From NCBI GenBank assembly GCA_016716905.1, contig JADJUS010000004.1:930001-994000 (forward strand): a stretch of 64,000 bases of DNA, given 5' to 3'. The notes under the pieces were generated by a model. That model was given only the letters and a program-made list of their open reading frames with translations, was not told where the DNA came from and did not search any database. Both the position numbers and the translations under genes were made by a program. Every line of letters begins with the position of its first letter. Within the stretch, counting starts at the first letter, position 1. Below are positions 53,902 through 61,899 of the stretch, one piece after another. This DNA is from Acidobacteriota bacterium (GTDB lineage Bacteria; Acidobacteriota; Vicinamibacteria; Vicinamibacterales; SCN-69-37).

Positions 53902-55415
53902 GAAACCTCCGCCCAACTGTCAGTGATCGAAAAACGTTCCATCGTCATCGCCCCGGTGGGGCACCGGATGGCGCACAACCCGCACCGAATGCACCGGTCG
54001 TCATCCTTGACCAGCGCTGTGAGCGGCAGTGGCGTCTCGCCCACGCGGGCGGCGACGGCCTCGCGCTCGCCCTCCGGCAGCGCGACCTCCTCCAGCGGCA
54101 CAAAGGCCAGGCAGTACTCCGGACAGATATCCACGCAGCGATTGCAGAGGACGCATAGTTCGGGGTCGTAGATGGTCTGCACGTGACAGACCAGGCACCG
54201 GGCGGCCTGCTCCCTGGCAGCCTCAGGACCGTAGCCGGTCTCCACCTCGGCAATACCCGTGCGACGACCGATGTCGAGGGTTGGGGCGGCGGCGCGGTCG
54301 AGGTGCTCAAAGCCGGCCGCCATCTGATAGGTCGACGTCGGCAACGCCTCGATGGCCAGATGTGTTTCGATGCGCGCCTGCTGATGCGTCAGGAACTGGT
54401 GCATCGATCGCGCGGCCAGTTTGCCGTTGGCGACCGCCTGGATGAGATTTCGGGGACCAAACGCGACATCGCCGCCCGCGAATATGCCGGGAGCACTGGT
54501 GGCCAGTGTGACCGGATCGACGCGAATGGTCCCCGAAGGTTGAAGGTCAACACCGTCGGCCTGCGCCAGGAATGCGAGGTCAGGTTGTTGCCCAATCGCC
54601 AGAATGCAGGCGTCGGTATTCACGACGACGACATCGTCGTCGTCATACACCGGCGCAAAGCGGCCAGTGTCGTCAAAGACCGAGTGGACCGCGCGAAGTT
54701 CGACGGCCGTGAGTCGGCCGTCGGTGCCGACGAAGCGGCGCGGTCCGCGACGGGTGAGAAAGCGGACGCCTTCCTTCTGCGCCTCCTCGAACTCGTCGTG
54801 GCCCTGCATCGTGCGCAGCACCGGCATTTCATCGAAGTGCTCAAGCGACACCATCGTGACTTCGCCTGCGCCACCGCGCAGCGCAGCGCGGGCCGAGTCG
54901 ATAGCCTCCTTGGCCCGGGCATCGGCCGCGCCCTCGAGGGCGTCGAGATCGGCCTCATGGCTCACACGCAATGCCGTGCGGGCGGCGTCAAACGCCACAA
55001 AGCCGCCACCGATGACCACGACCCGGCGGCCGAGGTCCATCCGGAAACCGCGATTCACATTCAACAGGTAGTCCACGGCCTTGACCACGCCGTCCAGTTC
55101 GACGCCCGGCGCCTGCAGGTCGCGACCGCGCGAGACGCCGACTGAGAGGAAGACGGAAACGAACCCTTCCGCCTTGAGATGCGAGAGGCCAAAATCGGCC
55201 GACAACGGAGTGCGGAGTTTGAGCGTGACGCCGAGGGCGAGAATTTTGTCGATCTCCGCGCGAAGCAAGCTGCGGGAGAGCCGGTATTCGGGGATGCCGT
55301 ACCGCATCATGCCGCCGGGCTCATCTCCTGCCTCGAACACGGTGACCTGATGGCCGAGCAGCGCCAGGTCGTGGGCGGCGGAAAGACCTGCGGGCCCAGC
55401 ACCGATTACGGCCAC
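53898..55415 (-). CDS. FAD-dependent oxidoreductase with C-terminal ferredoxin domain (GltD-like), main part
   Basis: 505 residues. Rossmann motifs VIGAGPAGLSAAHDLALLG and VVVIGGGFVAFDAART bind FAD and NAD(P). An ATG-binding-type GIFAGGDVAFG follows, then a C-terminal pair of 4Fe-4S motifs (CVLCNRCVDICPEYC, CIRCGLCAIRCPTGA). The N-terminal Fe-S domain of this family is in the upstream ORF (55443-55823). Both are in the same frame, nine codons apart, with TAA between. It could connect NAD(P)H to the nos electron chain. Confidence 0.85.
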   Translation of the reverse strand: MAVIGAGPAGLSAAHDLALLGHQVTVFEAGDEPGGMMRYGIPEYRLSRSLLRAEIDKILALGVTLKLRTPLSADFGLSHLKAEGFVSVFLSVGVSRGRDLQAPGVELDGVVKAVDYLLNVNRGFRMDLGRRVVVIGGGFVAFDAARTALRVSHEADLDALEGAADARAKEAIDSARAALRGGAGEVTMVSLEHFDEMPVLRTMQGHDEFEEAQKEGVRFLTRRGPRRFVGTDGRLTAVELRAVHSVFDDTGRFAPVYDDDDVVVVNTDACILAIGQQPDLAFLAQADGVDLQPSGTIRVDPVTLATSAPGIFAGGDVAFGPRNLIQAVANGKLAARSMHQFLTHQQARIETHLAIEALPTSTYQMAAGFEHLDRAAAPTLDIGRRTGIAEVETGYGPEAAREQAARCLVCHVQTIYDPELCVLCNRCVDICPEYCLAFVPLEEVALPEGEREAVAARVGETPLPLTALVKDDDRCIRCGLCAIRCPTGAMTMERFSITDSWAEVS

Positions 55416-55442
55416 CTTCCGGCCTGGGGCAGGTCCGGCTGA

Positions 55443-55823
55443 TTAGATCTGTGACCCCAGTGGCAACTGGTCGATGTAGCGATTGCCGTCATGCACGCCG
55501 TACGGCCGCAGTTCGTCCTGGGTATCCGGACGCACGGACTCGGCACCGTACTGTTCCGTCACGTACCGCTTCAGCGCACGAATTGACACCGGCGCGTCAA
55601 TCGCCCCCCGCCGGCACGCGTCTTCACACGGCGCAGCGCACACGCGCCCGCAGACCGACGCAAACGGGTTCGGGGCACGGGCGACAAGGAAGGCCTCCTT
55701 GTCGTGCCCGTCGGCGATCAGCTGGACGTAGCGGCCGGCATCGGTCTGCACAGGGCACGCCGTCTGGCATTTGACTTGTCCCTTCCAGTGCGCGAGGTCG
55801 GGGAAACGGGCGTGGATGGCCAT
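55443..55823 (-). CDS. N-terminal Fe-S domain of the GltD-like oxidoreductase, separated by TAA
   Basis: 126 residues. The Fur_20/DPYD_II-type iron-sulfur helical domain is visible in CQTACPVQTDAGRYV and CGRVCAAPCEDACRRGAID, the usual N-terminus of glutamate-synthase-small-subunit proteins. The frame meets TAA (55443-55445), then continues open through S-A-G-P-A-P-G-R-K-V to the FAD domain. Either the gene has split, or a nonsense change or base error occurred. First gene of the nos operon; ATG 55823 is only about four bases from the predicted transcription start. Confidence 0.8.
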   Translation of the reverse strand: MAIHARFPDLAHWKGQVKCQTACPVQTDAGRYVQLIADGHDKEAFLVARAPNPFASVCGRVCAAPCEDACRRGAIDAPVSIRALKRYVTEQYGAESVRPDTQDELRPYGVHDGNRYIDQLPLGSQI

Positions 55824-55860
55824 GACTCGTGCAACTTACGGGGTGGCTGAGTGGCCCCGT

Positions 55861-55876
55861 TATGACGCCGGTCATA
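55861..55876. promoter_or_regulatory. TATGAC-N4-GTCATA site in the nos/methyltransferase divergent promoter
   Basis: Perfect palindrome TATGACGCCGGTCATA, centre 55868.5. Toward nos, GTAAGT (complement of 55834-55839) begins 29.5 bp away, the class II activator distance, giving a start near 55827. Toward the methyltransferase, TAGGAT (55891-55896) is only 22.5 bp away, so regulation there may differ. Confidence 0.65.
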
Positions 55877-55902
55877 CGCACGTTTCGGCGTAGGATTTGG
55901 GC

Positions 55903-56517
55903 ATGGATCGGGCGCAGCACTGGGAAGTGGTGTACACCACAAAAGGCGAACGCGAGGTCAGCTGGTTTCAGGATGTGCCTGACGTCTCGCTCCGTCTGAT
56001 GCGGGACGCGGGGCTCACCGCTGATTCCTGCGTGATCGACGTCGGCGGAGGCGACTCCCATCTGGTGGATGCGCTGATTGGCCTCGGGCTTGAGTGCCTG
56101 GCGGTGCTGGATGTGTCGCAGGCCGCGCTCGACAGGGCGAGGGCCCGGCTGGGTGCAGCGCCGGCCTCCCCGACGTGGATCCAGGCCGATGTCACCGGCG
56201 ACTGGTCCCTGAAGCCTATGGATATCTGGCACGACCGCGCCGTCTTTCACTTTCTGACCGACGCGCACGATCGTGCGCTGTACCTGAAACACCTGCGAGA
56301 GACCGTCAAGATGACGGGCACGGCGATTATTGCCACGTTCGCCCCGGATGGCCCGGAGAAATGCAGCGGACTTCCGGTGGCACGGTATTCCCCACAGGCG
56401 TTGGCCGCTGTCCTCGGCAGTGACTTCACGCTTGTTGACGCCGTACCGCAGATCCACACCACGCCGTGGGGCGCCACGCAATCGTTCCAGTACTCACGGT
56501 TCGCGCGCACGCACTGA
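55903..56517 (+). CDS. class I SAM-dependent methyltransferase
   Basis: 204 residues: motif I in VIDVGGGDSHLVDALIG, motif II acidic AVLDVSQAAL, WIQADVTGDW, and an HDRAVFHFLTDAHDR segment. Substrate unknown. It is divergent from the nos operon and shares its regulatory dyad, so it probably belongs to the same response. A second methyltransferase occurs at 62601. Confidence 0.82.
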   Translation: MDRAQHWEVVYTTKGEREVSWFQDVPDVSLRLMRDAGLTADSCVIDVGGGDSHLVDALIGLGLECLAVLDVSQAALDRARARLGAAPASPTWIQADVTGDWSLKPMDIWHDRAVFHFLTDAHDRALYLKHLRETVKMTGTAIIATFAPDGPEKCSGLPVARYSPQALAAVLGSDFTLVDAVPQIHTTPWGATQSFQYSRFARTH

Positions 56518-56569
56518 CCCTGGACCTCGTGCGTACGCGAACCTGACTCGAGGGGGATCAGAATCAGAA

Positions 56570-56716
56570 GACGGTCGTCGCTTCAGAAACAGCGTATGTC
56601 CCTGGTCCGACCGCTGCCCCAAGGCGGCAGTGCCGCGCTGATAGACGAGTTGCAGGGTTCCGAACGGCGGCAGGTAGCGATGGACAAAGGCGGCCTGCAG
56701 ATTCTGCGGGCCGCGC
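56570..56716 (-). pseudogene. C-terminal remnant of a beta-barrel protein
   Basis: After the DUF1259 stop the minus strand encodes QNLQAAFVHRYLPPFGTLQL and VYQRGTAALGQRSDQGHTLF, the alternating strand and terminal-strand pattern seen at the end of outer-membrane barrels such as DUF5916 proteins. No start or upstream part exists here. It is a deletion remnant, in the same frame as DUF1259 by chance or by fusion of flanks. Confidence 0.45.
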
Positions 56717-56718
56717 CA

Positions 56719-57627
56719 TTACCTGGCCGGTGCGCCCTTCCCCAGCAGGTCCAGCGCCGCGCGGATACCCTGCGCCAGTCGAACGGCCGGCCCGGTGCCG
56801 TAATAGTGCAGGAAGATCACCACGGGACGCGTGTCAGTCATGTGGTGGTGGATCGCCACGATGTCGAGCCCGTTGGCCCGCAGGGCCGCGAGCACTGGCG
56901 TCACCTCGTGTTCGAGCATGGCCACATCGCCCGCGACCATCGCGTCGGCATCACGGCCGGTGAATGCGGCCCAGGTGTTCAGTCCCATCCGGCTGTTCAC
57001 CAGGGCGCCGTGTTCACGCATCTCAATGTCCGGCCGGCCGATTGTGATCTTGTAAACCGCACCGTTCTGATCACCCGCCGCGCCGATGATCTTCGCGAGG
57101 GCCGCCGTGTCCAGTGCCGGCGTGGCCGCGGCCGGCGTCGCAGCTGCGACGGGCGTCGGGCGCTTCGCCCCAAATCCATTGATGAGATCGACGGCCGGCC
57201 TGAGCTGCTTCGCGATTGCCGCCGCCGTGCCATGGCCGTGCACGTGCATGTAGAACATACGCGGCTGATCCCAGAAGAAGTGATTGTGCAGCGCGGTGAC
57301 CTGCAGGCCGTTGGCGAGAATCGCAGACATCACCGGGTTCACTTCATCCTCGGTGAGCACGAGGTCGCCCATCATCACGTCCATGTCGTCGTCGCCCTTC
57401 GCAAATGCGACCCATCCGCCGAAGCCGAACGGCGTCGGCGCGGGGCGACCCGCAATCGTGACCGTCACATCGCCGCGCGGGATGTTGACCTTGAGGACGT
57501 CGTCCTTGAAGTCTCCGGACTTGCCGAGCGTCGTGAGGACCGTTTGGTACGGTTCGGGCACGACTTGCGCCGCGGCTACGATCGGCGTGAATACAACAAG
57601 GGCGAGTGCGGTGAGAGAGAACTTCAT
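56719..57627 (-). CDS. DUF1259 (LppY/LpqO-like) secreted protein, duplicated domain
   Basis: 302 residues. A signal peptide (KFSLTALALVVFTPIVAAAQ) and two DUF1259 repeats, each ending in histidine-rich segments: NGLQVTALHNHFFWDQPRM with HVHGHG, and GLDIVAIHHHMTDTRP. The histidines suggest metal binding. Function unknown. Start overlaps the CotH stop (ATGA), so the two are co-translated. Confidence 0.87.
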   Translation of the reverse strand: MKFSLTALALVVFTPIVAAAQVVPEPYQTVLTTLGKSGDFKDDVLKVNIPRGDVTVTIAGRPAPTPFGFGGWVAFAKGDDDMDVMMGDLVLTEDEVNPVMSAILANGLQVTALHNHFFWDQPRMFYMHVHGHGTAAAIAKQLRPAVDLINGFGAKRPTPVAAATPAAATPALDTAALAKIIGAAGDQNGAVYKITIGRPDIEMREHGALVNSRMGLNTWAAFTGRDADAMVAGDVAMLEHEVTPVLAALRANGLDIVAIHHHMTDTRPVVIFLHYYGTGPAVRLAQGIRAALDLLGKGAPAR

Positions 57628-59141
57628 TTGGCGCGAGCTCCTTTAACGTCCGGGTGATTGAGAAGAAACGCCTGCCGCTGCCCGGCGAACCCCTTGATCG
57701 TGGTCGCCGCAGCCGCCGTTTTGCCGTCGCCGTGCACGCCAGTCGTGAATGCTTCCGTCGTGTCCAGCTTTCGGGTGTCACTGGCCACGTCTGCAGCGAT
57801 GAGCGTCTGGTACCGCTCCACCATCGGTCCCAGCCGGCTCCAATCGAGCCACTTCCCGGCGATGTCTCCCACGTAGGCGAGGTACCGGGTCCGCAGCGCA
57901 GGCACCGCCAGCAGCCTGTGGCGCAGCGCCTTGTTCGAATCGTCGAGTGCGGTCAATGGATCGAGCACCGGGCCGCCACGGCCGCCGCCGCGGAATCCCT
58001 CGTTCGCGTCGTGCGGCGTCAGATGCAGCCGGCCTTTCGCATCGAAGTACAGGTTGAAATCGCTCCCGTCGTTCCAGTAACCGTCGCCATTGATCAAGGC
58101 CACATCGAGCGCCAGGAACTTCAGGACGCCATCCACATCCATGATCGGCGCCAGCGCCCGCTCCAGCTGCTCCGCCGGCGTGTCGTTCAAGACCTTGGTG
58201 ACGTGCATCAACGCGGTCCACGCCGCCGGGTCGTCCTTGCCCTTCATTTCATACCAGCGCCGATACAAGGCCACGTCGTCGCCTAGATACGACAGGCCGC
58301 CGCCGACCGAGTTGTTGGGCGACTTCCACTGCTTGCCCGAGGAGTCCTTGTAGACGTCCCTCAGGTAGTCTTTGTTGAACGCCTGCTGGTTCGGATACAC
58401 ACCCCAGCTTTCGCCGTTGATGACGACGCGCATGAAGTTGGCTCTGAGCGTCGGGATGTATTCCCGTGCAACGTCGAGGTAGAGGACGCTACGAAGATAC
58501 GTCGGGTCCTGATTCGAGTTGAGCAGGTGGAGTGTGCGGTATCCCAGCAGGTGCTGATCGGCATGCACCGAGTCGAACGAGAGCGTCAGCGGGCGCTTCA
58601 GGCTTTCGGGCACCGCCGTGTACGAGTTGTTGCCGCGAAAACCGACGCCCACATCCCGATAGGTCTTGCCATCGACGATGACGGTGGCCGGGACCTCGAC
58701 ATCGGTATGGTAAAACGCGGCCAGTTCCTGCTCCCAGTCGTCGCGCTCGAACTGCAGGAAGAGAGTCCGCAGTGTGCTCGCGTCGTAGAGCGACACGGCG
58801 GATTGAACGGCCCGAACGCCGTTCGGTGCGAGCCTGGGGCCGGGGGTGCCGCGTCGTGTCATCGCCGGCGGCCGGACAGTCCGGCGAAGTTCGGGGTGCG
58901 CGGCAAGATATTCACGGGCAGCGGTGCGCTCCAGGTAGTCGAGTCGCTTGTTCCCATCCTTGTCGAAGCGATCAACGAGCACGATGTCCGGCTCGGCCCC
59001 CTGGACGGGAACGCCGCCCCGCCCGCGACCGGCCGGCGGCCCCTGTGTGGCCGGCGCCTGCTGGGGTGTCATGGACTGGCCAAGTGGAACCGCAACAGCG
59101 ACGATCAGAGACAGTGTGAGCAGGGAAAGCAGTCGGGGCAT
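57624..59141 (-). CDS. CotH-kinase-family secreted protein with EF-hand-like segment
   Basis: 505 residues. Signal peptide, then an EF-hand-like DRFDKDGNKRLDYLE (about residue 58). The CotH fold follows, with VGVGFRGNNSY, KRPLTLSFDS, LLNSNQDPTYLRSVL, GVYPNQQAFNKDYL and LALDVALINGDGYWNDGSDFNLYFD. In Bacillus CotH is a protein kinase of spore coat; bacterial secreted relatives are uncharacterised. Operon with DUF1259. Confidence 0.87.
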   Translation of the reverse strand: MPRLLSLLTLSLIVAVAVPLGQSMTPQQAPATQGPPAGRGRGGVPVQGAEPDIVLVDRFDKDGNKRLDYLERTAAREYLAAHPELRRTVRPPAMTRRGTPGPRLAPNGVRAVQSAVSLYDASTLRTLFLQFERDDWEQELAAFYHTDVEVPATVIVDGKTYRDVGVGFRGNNSYTAVPESLKRPLTLSFDSVHADQHLLGYRTLHLLNSNQDPTYLRSVLYLDVAREYIPTLRANFMRVVINGESWGVYPNQQAFNKDYLRDVYKDSSGKQWKSPNNSVGGGLSYLGDDVALYRRWYEMKGKDDPAAWTALMHVTKVLNDTPAEQLERALAPIMDVDGVLKFLALDVALINGDGYWNDGSDFNLYFDAKGRLHLTPHDANEGFRGGGRGGPVLDPLTALDDSNKALRHRLLAVPALRTRYLAYVGDIAGKWLDWSRLGPMVERYQTLIAADVASDTRKLDTTEAFTTGVHGDGKTAAAATTIKGFAGQRQAFLLNHPDVKGARAK

Positions 59142-59242
59142 GGCTGGGCTGGTTGACTCTACGCTGAAACAGGTGTCGTCGGGACATACGACGGCCCCGC
59201 CGGACGATGAACGGGTGACCGGCCGACAGAAAGGCCCGCTGA

Positions 59243-60283
59243 CTACGCGTCACGCATCCCCACGACACTGGCGCGGCTGGTGTCGAAACTGGGCAGATGA
59301 ATTACTGCGGTCGTCCCACCGCAGGGCGGGTACTCAAAGGTGAGTGTCCCTCCGTATGGCGCCAGAAGGCGGCGGGCGGTCGCGATGCCGAGACCCGGCC
59401 CTTGTGCCTTGGTGGTGAAGAATGCCTCGCCAACCCTCGCGCGCTGCTCGGGTGGAATGCCGGGGCCGCTGTCCGCAATGCGTATTGTGCACGTCTCGTG
59501 CTCGCTCTTCACCCGCACGGCGATGTGGCCGCCGCCGGGCATGACCTGTGCGGCGTTGCGCAGCAGGCTCGCCAGCACCAGCGCGATCTGCGCTGGATCA
59601 ACAATCACAATGGTGTCGTCGCACTCTCGCGTGAACTCGATACCCACAAACTCGGCGTCGCGCTCCGCCAGATCACACGCATCGTCCACCAGGTCGCTGA
59701 CGCGAACAGGCGCCCGTCGAGGCTCAACGGGTTGTGCGTAACGGAGCAGGCTCTCGACGATCTGGCCGAGACGATCGAGTCTGGCGATCATCTCGGCGAC
59801 GACCGTCGCATTGGGTGAGTCGGCGACGCGACGGCTCAACACCTGGAGGCCCGCGCGCACACCGGCCAGCGGATTGCGAATCTCATGGGCCATCACACCG
59901 GCCATCCGACCCACATGGGCCATCGCCGCCTCCGCACGCCACTCGACCTCCAGCGCACGGTGTCGCCGGACACCCCACACCGCCAGCCAGATCGCCGCCA
60001 GCACGAGTCCCCGATTAAACAGGCCGGCCTTCAGGTCGCCTCCCTCAGCGAACACCGCGACCTCCACCACGGTCCACACCGTGGCCGCGACTGCCACGGC
60101 CGTCACGAGATCGCGCGAAGGAGTCTGCTGCTGTCTACCAGCGGCGAGGAAGACCAGGGGAATGAACAGGAGTGGGACCGCAAACCCGGGCGGGAACCAG
60201 AGGTCCAGCGCGGCCACGCCAACCACACCAGTCCAGATAAGCGCGGCAAGGGCTCGATCCCGTGGGCGTATGGTGGGGGACAC
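59243..60283 (-). CDS. sensor histidine kinase (NtrB/HisKA type)
   Basis: 346 residues: four or so helices in the first 110 residues, HisKA with phosphoacceptor histidine in GVMAHEIRNPLAGVRAGLQV, HATPase_c with LLRNAAQVMPGG, DSGPGIPPEQ and FFTTKAQGPGLGIATAR. No response regulator is adjacent. GTG start at 60283 lies four bases from the class II start predicted from the dyad at 60321, so its message may be nearly leaderless and under the same regulator as nos. Confidence 0.88.
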   Translation of the reverse strand: MSPTIRPRDRALAALIWTGVVGVAALDLWFPPGFAVPLLFIPLVFLAAGRQQQTPSRDLVTAVAVAATVWTVVEVAVFAEGGDLKAGLFNRGLVLAAIWLAVWGVRRHRALEVEWRAEAAMAHVGRMAGVMAHEIRNPLAGVRAGLQVLSRRVADSPNATVVAEMIARLDRLGQIVESLLRYAQPVEPRRAPVRVSDLVDDACDLAERDAEFVGIEFTRECDDTIVIVDPAQIALVLASLLRNAAQVMPGGGHIAVRVKSEHETCTIRIADSGPGIPPEQRARVGEAFFTTKAQGPGLGIATARRLLAPYGGTLTFEYPPCGGTTAVIHLPSFDTSRASVVGMRDA

Positions 60284-60320
60284 TCGGCGTGAGAGTACAC
60301 AATTCTGATGCCGACAGCGC

Positions 60321-60336
60321 TATGACGACGGTCATA
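60321..60336. promoter_or_regulatory. TATGAC-N4-GTCATA site, divergent kinase/radical SAM promoter
   Basis: Perfect palindrome TATGACGACGGTCATA, centre 60328.5. A hexamer starts 29.5 bp away on each side: TAGGGT (60358-60363) toward the radical SAM gene and TGTACT (complement of 60294-60299) toward the kinase. One dimer could therefore activate both directions. Confidence 0.65.
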
Positions 60337-60381
60337 GTCCCGGCGAGGCGCCGACGATAGGGTTACCTGGGAGTTCCCGCC

Positions 60382-61638
60382 ATGTTGTCCCTGTCCGCAG
60401 TTCGAGATCGGCCATCCCTCCTCAAGCTCGACCTGTACTGCCGGGGGCTCCTCGTCGACGACTCGTGCCTGGTCGGTGATGACGGTGGCCGTCAAATCAT
60501 GCGCACACGCGCCGGCCTGGGGAGTGGGCTCGAACTGATTCTGCCTGGCGGTCTCTGGACCAACGTGCCCGTGCTCGAGTCGTTCGCGGCCACATCGCCG
60601 TATCGACTCGTGCGCCAGGAGGGGACCTATCGGCTCATTCGCGAGGGAGAGGTGGTCGGGCCGGTCAGCCTGTCCCCTCGGCCGTCGTGGTACGACTCCC
60701 GCACGTCGGGCGGCACGCCGATGACTCGCGTCGGCACGCTGCAGGGCACGTACCTCGGCATCTACCCGGCCCGCGTGTGCGACTTCTGGGTGCCACAGCC
60801 CGAGCGCAGCAACTGCGGCTTCTGCTCGGTGGGCCTCAATCTTGGCGTCGACGAAGCGACCGAGAAGTCACTCGACGACGTCATGGATGTGGTGGCAGCG
60901 GCGCGTCGACTGTCGGGCATCACCTACATCGACTTCAACACCGGCCATTACGCCGGTGACACCTACCTCGACATTGTCGAACCGTACGTCCGCGCGGTCA
61001 AGGAACGCTTCGGTCTTCTGGTCGGCGTGCAGACGCCACCGCACCACGATTTGTCTCGGTATGACGCACTGCGCGCCATGGGAGTCAACCGTGTGTCGTT
61101 CTGCTTCGAGGTCTGGGACCAGGAGCGGTTTGTGGAGGTCTGCCCCGGCAAGGCGGCGACCTACGGACACGGCCGGTATCTTGACGCGATCCGATACTGC
61201 GCCCAGCTCGGCGCACGAGGGCCCCGAACCGAACCGTGGGTCACCAACGGCGAAATCATTGCTGGGCTGGAGCCGCCCGAGTCGTCCATCGCCGCGATCG
61301 ACTGGATGACGTCGGTCGGCGCTATTCCCACCGTGTGTGTCTTCCGGCCGCTGCGGGGTACCGACTACGAACACCTTCTGCCGCCGGACGCCGAGCCGCT
61401 GGTGCCGGTGTTTCGCCGACTCTACGAAGCGTGCATGGAGCAGGGTCTGCCAATTGGGTGCGCGCCGAACGTCCACGTCTCGTTGGTGCTCCTGCCCGAG
61501 GAATGCCACGACCTGTCAGACCGCTCTTTTCACTGGCAGCGCGCCAAACTCGCGGTGCAGAAGCAGATATTCGCGTCGGTGTTTTCACGGCGGCTGCGTC
61601 GCATGAGGCAGACGCCATTCCAGGCCGCGCATGCGTGA
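60382..61638 (+). CDS. radical SAM protein with C-x11-C-x2-C cluster motif
   Basis: 418 residues. After a 125-residue N-terminal domain comes CDFWVPQPERSNCGFCSVG (about residue 133), where three cysteines with 11- and 2-residue spacing replace the common C-x3-C-x2-C. The rest reads as a TIM barrel (YIDFNTGHYAGDTY, VGVQTPPHHDL, MGVNRVSFCFEVWD, PTVCVFRPLRGTDY). Substrate unknown. Control by the nos-type dyad at 60321 points to anaerobic or NO conditions. ATG 60382. Confidence 0.8.
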   Translation: MLSLSAVRDRPSLLKLDLYCRGLLVDDSCLVGDDGGRQIMRTRAGLGSGLELILPGGLWTNVPVLESFAATSPYRLVRQEGTYRLIREGEVVGPVSLSPRPSWYDSRTSGGTPMTRVGTLQGTYLGIYPARVCDFWVPQPERSNCGFCSVGLNLGVDEATEKSLDDVMDVVAAARRLSGITYIDFNTGHYAGDTYLDIVEPYVRAVKERFGLLVGVQTPPHHDLSRYDALRAMGVNRVSFCFEVWDQERFVEVCPGKAATYGHGRYLDAIRYCAQLGARGPRTEPWVTNGEIIAGLEPPESSIAAIDWMTSVGAIPTVCVFRPLRGTDYEHLLPPDAEPLVPVFRRLYEACMEQGLPIGCAPNVHVSLVLLPEECHDLSDRSFHWQRAKLAVQKQIFASVFSRRLRRMRQTPFQAAHA

Positions 61639-61651
61639 GACGGTGGTGACA

Positions 61652-61693
61652 TTGCGCTGGCGCAAAGACACGCCAGCCATGGTTCCGTAGGAT
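61652..61693 (+). promoter_or_regulatory. TTGCGC-N2-GCGCAA dyad and -10 before DUF3079/RIC
   Basis: Palindrome at 61652-61665, centre 61658.5; TAGGAT (61688-61693) begins exactly 29.5 bp away. The expected start of transcription at 61700 coincides with a GTG codon. The block ACATTGCGCTGGCGCAAAGA is shared with 42935. Confidence 0.62.
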
Positions 61694-61699
61694 GTGATT

Positions 61700-61897
61700 G
61701 TGCGTCACGCCCAAGGCCTCGTCTCGTCGCCTGCGATCACCCGGCCCGCCCACCCCGAGCGTGTCTGTTGGGGCTGCGACCACTACTGCCCGTCTGACGA
61801 TCTGCGCTGCGGCAACGAGGTCGTCAGAGCGATGCATCCCATCGAAATCTTCGGGCCCGACTGGTGCCACGAATCGGAACAGCGCAAGGAGGATTGA
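61700..61897 (+). CDS. DUF3079 protein
   Basis: 65 residues with the DUF3079 signature: HPERVCWGCDHYCPSDDLRCGN then HPIEIFGPDW. Four clustered cysteines suggest an iron or zinc site. GTG 61700 is proposed because the promoter places the message start on it; an in-frame GTG at 61694 overlaps the -10. It lies two bases before the RIC gene's ATG region and is probably co-transcribed. Confidence 0.75.
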   Translation: MRHAQGLVSSPAITRPAHPERVCWGCDHYCPSDDLRCGNEVVRAMHPIEIFGPDWCHESEQRKED

Positions 61898-61899
61898 TC

